Assembly (NCBI GenBank): GCA_023417815.1
Contig: JAEZEI010000131.1
Span: 52,429-116,428 of the forward strand
DNA from: Bacteroidota bacterium
GTDB lineage: Bacteria > Bacteroidota > Bacteroidia > Chitinophagales > Chitinophagaceae
Reading direction: 5' to 3'
Length of the DNA: 64,000 bases
The first letter of the stretch is position 1; the number at the start of each line of letters is the position of its first letter. Below, piece after piece: positions 60,969 to 64,000 of the stretch. The translations under genes and the position numbers were made by a program. A model generated the notes under the pieces. It did not search any database. It had not been told where the DNA came from and saw only the letters and a list, made by a program, of their open reading frames with translations.

Positions 60969-62915
60969 GTGGCATACGAACATGAACATTTCATAGATTC
61001 TACCCGGATGGTCTGGAACTATTCGCTGTTTAGCGCAGAAACCATCACCCGTTTCCGCGCCGGGAAGTGCTTCGACGCCTACCGGTATTTCGGCGCGCAT
61101 GCGCTGACCGTGCTGGAAAAGGAGGGCTTTTACTTTGCTGTCTGGGCGCCGAATGCTACCTATGTTTCAGTAGTGGGCGACTTCAATGGCTGGAAGAAGG
61201 AGATCCATCCTTTATATGTACGGCTCGACAGCTCAGGCATCTGGGAAGGTTTCATTCCCGCGCTGCATGCCGGGCTGAAATACAAATTCCATATCACCGG
61301 GGCAGGAGGGGAAGAAGGTTTGAAAGCAGACCCTTTCGCTTTTTACAGCGAGATGCGCCCGAACAATGCTTCTGTTCTGTGGAACAGCCATTACCATTGG
61401 GGCGACGATGAATGGCTTTCGCAACGTAAGCACCGCAACGGCTATCATTCACCATGGAGTGTTTACGAAGTACATCCCGGGAGCTGGATGCGCCCCGATA
61501 AGGATGATCCCGAACGGTTCAACAGTTATGATGAAACAGTGGAGCGGCTCATTCCATACTGCCTCGGCATGGGCTTCACCCATATAGAGCTGATGCCGGT
61601 AATGGAATATCCATACGATGCAAGCTGGGGCTACCAGCTCACCGGCTACTTCGCGCCAACAGCGCGGTATGGTGAACCCGAAGGACTGAAACGCTTCATT
61701 GATGCATGCCACCGCCATGGTATAGGAGTATTGCTCGACTGGGTGCCGTCGCATTTCCCAGGCGATGCCCATGGCCTTTACCGTTTTGATGGCGCGCATA
61801 CTTATGAATATGGTGATATGCAGAAAGGCTACCACCCCGACTGGAATAGCTACATCTTTAATTATGCCCGCGGCGAGGTGCGTTCCTTCCTCATGAGCAG
61901 CGCGCATTACTGGCTGCACGAATTCCATGCAGATGGATTGAGGGTTGACGCGGTGAATTCCATCGTACGCCTCGATTTCGGAAGGGCAGAAGGAAGCTGG
62001 AAACCGAATGATCTCGGTACGAATGAAAACCTGGAAGCTTCGGAATTCCTCCGCAACCTGAACAAAATGGTAAGCCATGAATTCGAAGGCGTGCATATGA
62101 TCGCCGAAGATGCATCCGACTGGCCGGGGATAACCACGCCGGTGAACAAAGGCGGCTACGGTTTCTCCATGAAATGGATGATGGGATGGATGCACGATTC
62201 GTTTCGCTACTTCAAAACCCTGCCGGCCGACCGCCCTGCCATCCAGGATACCTTCACCTTCAGCATGATGTACTTCACCGATGAACGCTTCATGCTGCCA
62301 TTGAGCCACGACGAAGTGGTGCACGGCAAAAGCCCTATGATCTACAAAATGCCCGGCAATGAGCAGGAGAAATTCGCCAACCTGCGCCTGCTATATACAT
62401 ATATGTATACGCATCCCGGGGCAAAACTGCTCTTCATGGGAAATGAATTCGGCCAGACCTCGGAATGGAATTTTGCAGCGGAGCTCGACTGGCCGCTCTT
62501 ACAGTATGATTATCACAATGGTGTGCAGGAATGCGTGCGCACCCTGAACCATATTTACCGCGGTTGCCCCGCCATGTTTGAATTGCAGTTCTCCGGCGAA
62601 GGCTTCGAATGGATCGAATTGAACAGGAGGGAAGAGGGGATCATTGCCTACCGGCGGAAAGGAAGGAAAAGAAAGGACGACGTGGTGGTTATTTTGAATG
62701 TTTCCGGCAAGGTGGCAGACTGTAACGGGCTGAAAGTGAAAGGGAAGCAGCAGTGGGAAGTGTTCTTCAACTCAGACAGCAGGAAATACGCGGGTTCCGG
62801 CATGTTTGAAGATACTTTGTTAAGATGTGAAATGGTTGATAAAAAGCGCCGGATTTGTGAAATATTTATGCCTCTTGCGCCGTTATCGGGAGTAATGATC
62901 CGGCAGGTAGAGTAA
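60969..62915 (+). CDS. glgB: 1,4-alpha-glucan branching enzyme (GH13)
   Basis: A 648-residue glycogen-branching enzyme. N-terminal CBM48-type domain (about 25-130), then a GH13 barrel with DGLRVDAVNSIV (nucleophile Asp, near 323), AEDASDWPG (acid Glu) and LPLSHDEVVHG (transition-state Asp), and a C-terminal beta domain. It starts with GTG. It completes the glycogen set with glgA and glgC, but is separated from them by 3.6 kb on the opposite strand. Confidence 0.95.
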   Translation: MAYEHEHFIDSTRMVWNYSLFSAETITRFRAGKCFDAYRYFGAHALTVLEKEGFYFAVWAPNATYVSVVGDFNGWKKEIHPLYVRLDSSGIWEGFIPALHAGLKYKFHITGAGGEEGLKADPFAFYSEMRPNNASVLWNSHYHWGDDEWLSQRKHRNGYHSPWSVYEVHPGSWMRPDKDDPERFNSYDETVERLIPYCLGMGFTHIELMPVMEYPYDASWGYQLTGYFAPTARYGEPEGLKRFIDACHRHGIGVLLDWVPSHFPGDAHGLYRFDGAHTYEYGDMQKGYHPDWNSYIFNYARGEVRSFLMSSAHYWLHEFHADGLRVDAVNSIVRLDFGRAEGSWKPNDLGTNENLEASEFLRNLNKMVSHEFEGVHMIAEDASDWPGITTPVNKGGYGFSMKWMMGWMHDSFRYFKTLPADRPAIQDTFTFSMMYFTDERFMLPLSHDEVVHGKSPMIYKMPGNEQEKFANLRLLYTYMYTHPGAKLLFMGNEFGQTSEWNFAAELDWPLLQYDYHNGVQECVRTLNHIYRGCPAMFELQFSGEGFEWIELNRREEGIIAYRRKGRKRKDDVVVILNVSGKVADCNGLKVKGKQQWEVFFNSDSRKYAGSGMFEDTLLRCEMVDKKRRICEIFMPLAPLSGVMIRQVE

Positions 62916-62920
62916 CTTTG
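62913..62920 (+). promoter_or_regulatory. -7 box of the TPR gene, overlapping the glgB stop
   Basis: Exact TAACTTTG; its first three bases are the glgB stop codon TAA. It lies 20 nt before the ATG at 62941 and predicts a 5' UTR of about 14 nt. Confidence 0.6.
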
Positions 62921-62940
62921 CCGCAATCCGATAACCTACT

Positions 62941-63960
62941 ATGAAATACCTTATCCTACCCGTACTTATTTTTTCAGCAGGCCAGGCCTTTGCAGGACTG
63001 TCCGACAGCTCCCAATATTATTTCAACAAAGGCCAGGAAGAGATGCAGGCGAAGAAATACCTCGTCGCTGCAAAGCACTTCGACAAGGCCATCAGCTTCA
63101 ACCCGAATTTCACTGCAGCCTACCTCGAGAATGCCAGGGTGAACCTCGAGATGCGCAAGACCAATGTGGCCATGGAGAATTTCAAGGCCGTACTGAAACT
63201 CGATCCGAATAATAAGCCTGCCACCCAGGGACTGATGGAGTTGTATTACAACTACCGCCAGTACAATAATGCAAGCGAGCTTGCGCTGAAATGCAAAGAC
63301 TGCCCGAATGCAAAGAAGATCCTGGGCATGAGCGAATACCAGCAGGAGAATTATCCTGAAGCGGAGAAGCACCTGCTTGCAGCCATCAAGGATGATCCGA
63401 AGGATGCCGAAGCAGTGTACACGCTCGCACGCACCTATATCGATATGGAATTCTACAAGAAGGCCGTTCCATATTATGAAATGGCGCTGCAGCTCGACCC
63501 TGCAAAAAGCAACTGGAGGTACGAGCTGGGACTTATCAGTTTCAACAACTACGATTATAAGAAGGCATTGTCTTCCTTCCAGGCTGCTGCTGAAAAAGGA
63601 TATACCGTTTCCAACGATTTCAAGGAGAACATGGGCATCACCGCGCTTTATGCCGGCGACTATGATCTTGGTGAAAAGCTGGTGATGGAAGTGTTCAGCC
63701 GCAAGCCCGGCGCAAAAGACCTGTTGCGCGATGCGGCAGAGATCCTGCATTCAAAGAAACAATACCAACGCTCACTTACTTACTGCCAGAAACTGATGGA
63801 GGCCGATCCTAAAGATGCGAAGGCGCTCTACCAGGCAGGTCTCAACTTCCAGAAGATGGGCCAGAAAGACCGCGGCATGCAAATGTGCGACAAGGCGATC
63901 GAAATGGATCCTTCACTGGAAAGTTTACGGAGGAAGAAGGAAATGCCGGGGGGATTGTAA
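62941..63960 (+). CDS. Exported TPR-repeat protein
   Basis: A 339-residue protein with a signal peptide (residues 1-19, ending AFA) followed by about seven tetratricopeptide repeats (for example YFNKGQEEMQAKKYLVAAKHFDKAISFNP and AVYTLARTYIDMEFYKKAVPYYEMALQLDP). TPRs form protein-binding superhelices; the partner is unknown. A Cys pair (KCKDCPNAKKIL) might bind metal or form a disulfide. The stop codon is followed immediately by a heptad array that runs off the right edge. Confidence 0.88.
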   Translation: MKYLILPVLIFSAGQAFAGLSDSSQYYFNKGQEEMQAKKYLVAAKHFDKAISFNPNFTAAYLENARVNLEMRKTNVAMENFKAVLKLDPNNKPATQGLMELYYNYRQYNNASELALKCKDCPNAKKILGMSEYQQENYPEAEKHLLAAIKDDPKDAEAVYTLARTYIDMEFYKKAVPYYEMALQLDPAKSNWRYELGLISFNNYDYKKALSSFQAAAEKGYTVSNDFKENMGITALYAGDYDLGEKLVMEVFSRKPGAKDLLRDAAEILHSKKQYQRSLTYCQKLMEADPKDAKALYQAGLNFQKMGQKDRGMQMCDKAIEMDPSLESLRRKKEMPGGL

Positions 63961-64000
63961 GGGTTGGAGGTTGGAGGTTGGAGGTTGGAGGTTGGAGGTT
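63961..64000 (+). repeat. Heptad array after the TPR gene, running off the edge
   Basis: GGGTT, then five perfect GGAGGTT units (63966-64000) to the end of the window. It starts on the base after the TAA stop. Same orientation and position as the arrays after ung and lipA. Confidence 0.85.

Noticed and set aside
61449..62324. 291-residue minus-strand frame inside glgB
   Set aside because: Shadow of glgB; glgB has all catalytic motifs in the other strand.

Overview
The window reads as chromosome from a Bacteroidota bacterium, most likely Chitinophagaceae or a close relative. The signs are a type IX secretion C-terminal sorting domain on a 1,506-residue surface protein, a GLPGLI protein paired with a CarboxypepD_reg/plug/beta-barrel outer-membrane protein, an OmpA protein with calcium-binding TSP3 repeats, DUF2851, a UbiA-type prenyltransferase, futalosine-pathway menaquinone synthesis (MqnE), and nine exact TAnnTTTG (-7) promoter boxes of the Bacteroidota sigma factor just upstream of genes. 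No phage, plasmid, IS, CRISPR or rRNA was seen. The left edge cuts a probable plsC and the right edge cuts a repeat array.

Layout. 0-8 kb: plsC (partial), ung, tRNA-Arg(TCT), an OmpA-like porin, a dioxygenase-like lipoprotein, an SdiA-regulated-type propeller, a PepSY-like lipoprotein and a histidine kinase/response regulator pair. 8-12.8 kb: SRPBCC and methyltransferase genes, then a broken locus in which a short-chain dehydrogenase front is joined out of frame to the back of another methyltransferase, then mqnE, a nucleoside transporter and thioredoxin. 12.9-23.4 kb: dnaE, an NlpC/P60 hydrolase, an M1 peptidase, an orphan peptide-binding lipoprotein, a secreted kinase-like protein and an unknown secreted protein. 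23.5-26.4 kb: a three-gene operon carrying all four activities of GDP-D-glycero-alpha-D-manno-heptose synthesis, two of them fused. 26.5-35.6 kb: PEP synthase, a NUDIX hydrolase, the giant surface protein, a SYLF protein and a CarH-like B12/light regulator. 35.7-51.3 kb: housekeeping genes (xseAB, topA, ferredoxin, iscX, kdsC, maf, lipA) with WYL and ArsR regulators. 51.3-51.8 kb: a gene-free nest of small repeats and a candidate structured RNA. 51.8-64 kb: sugar kinase and sugar transporter, then glycogen synthesis (glgA, glgC, glgB) interrupted by the GLPGLI/outer-membrane pair, then a TPR protein.

Most unusual signals: (1) heptanucleotide (GTTNNNN) arrays that start at the stop codons of ung, lipA and the TPR gene, always in the sense orientation; in ung the array encodes the last residues and the stop. 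A different 9-10 bp array does the same at the DUF2520 gene. (2) A terminator-ended candidate structured RNA at 51.66-51.79 kb. (3) -7 boxes only 4-5 nt before start codons, which predict leaderless mRNAs. (4) A CarH-type Wx9EH photoreceptor motif. (5) Unusual domain combinations: intradiol dioxygenase plus a CPVC redox-like domain, and heptose nucleotidyltransferase plus phosphatase.

All functions are inferred from sequence motifs read by eye; no database search was run.
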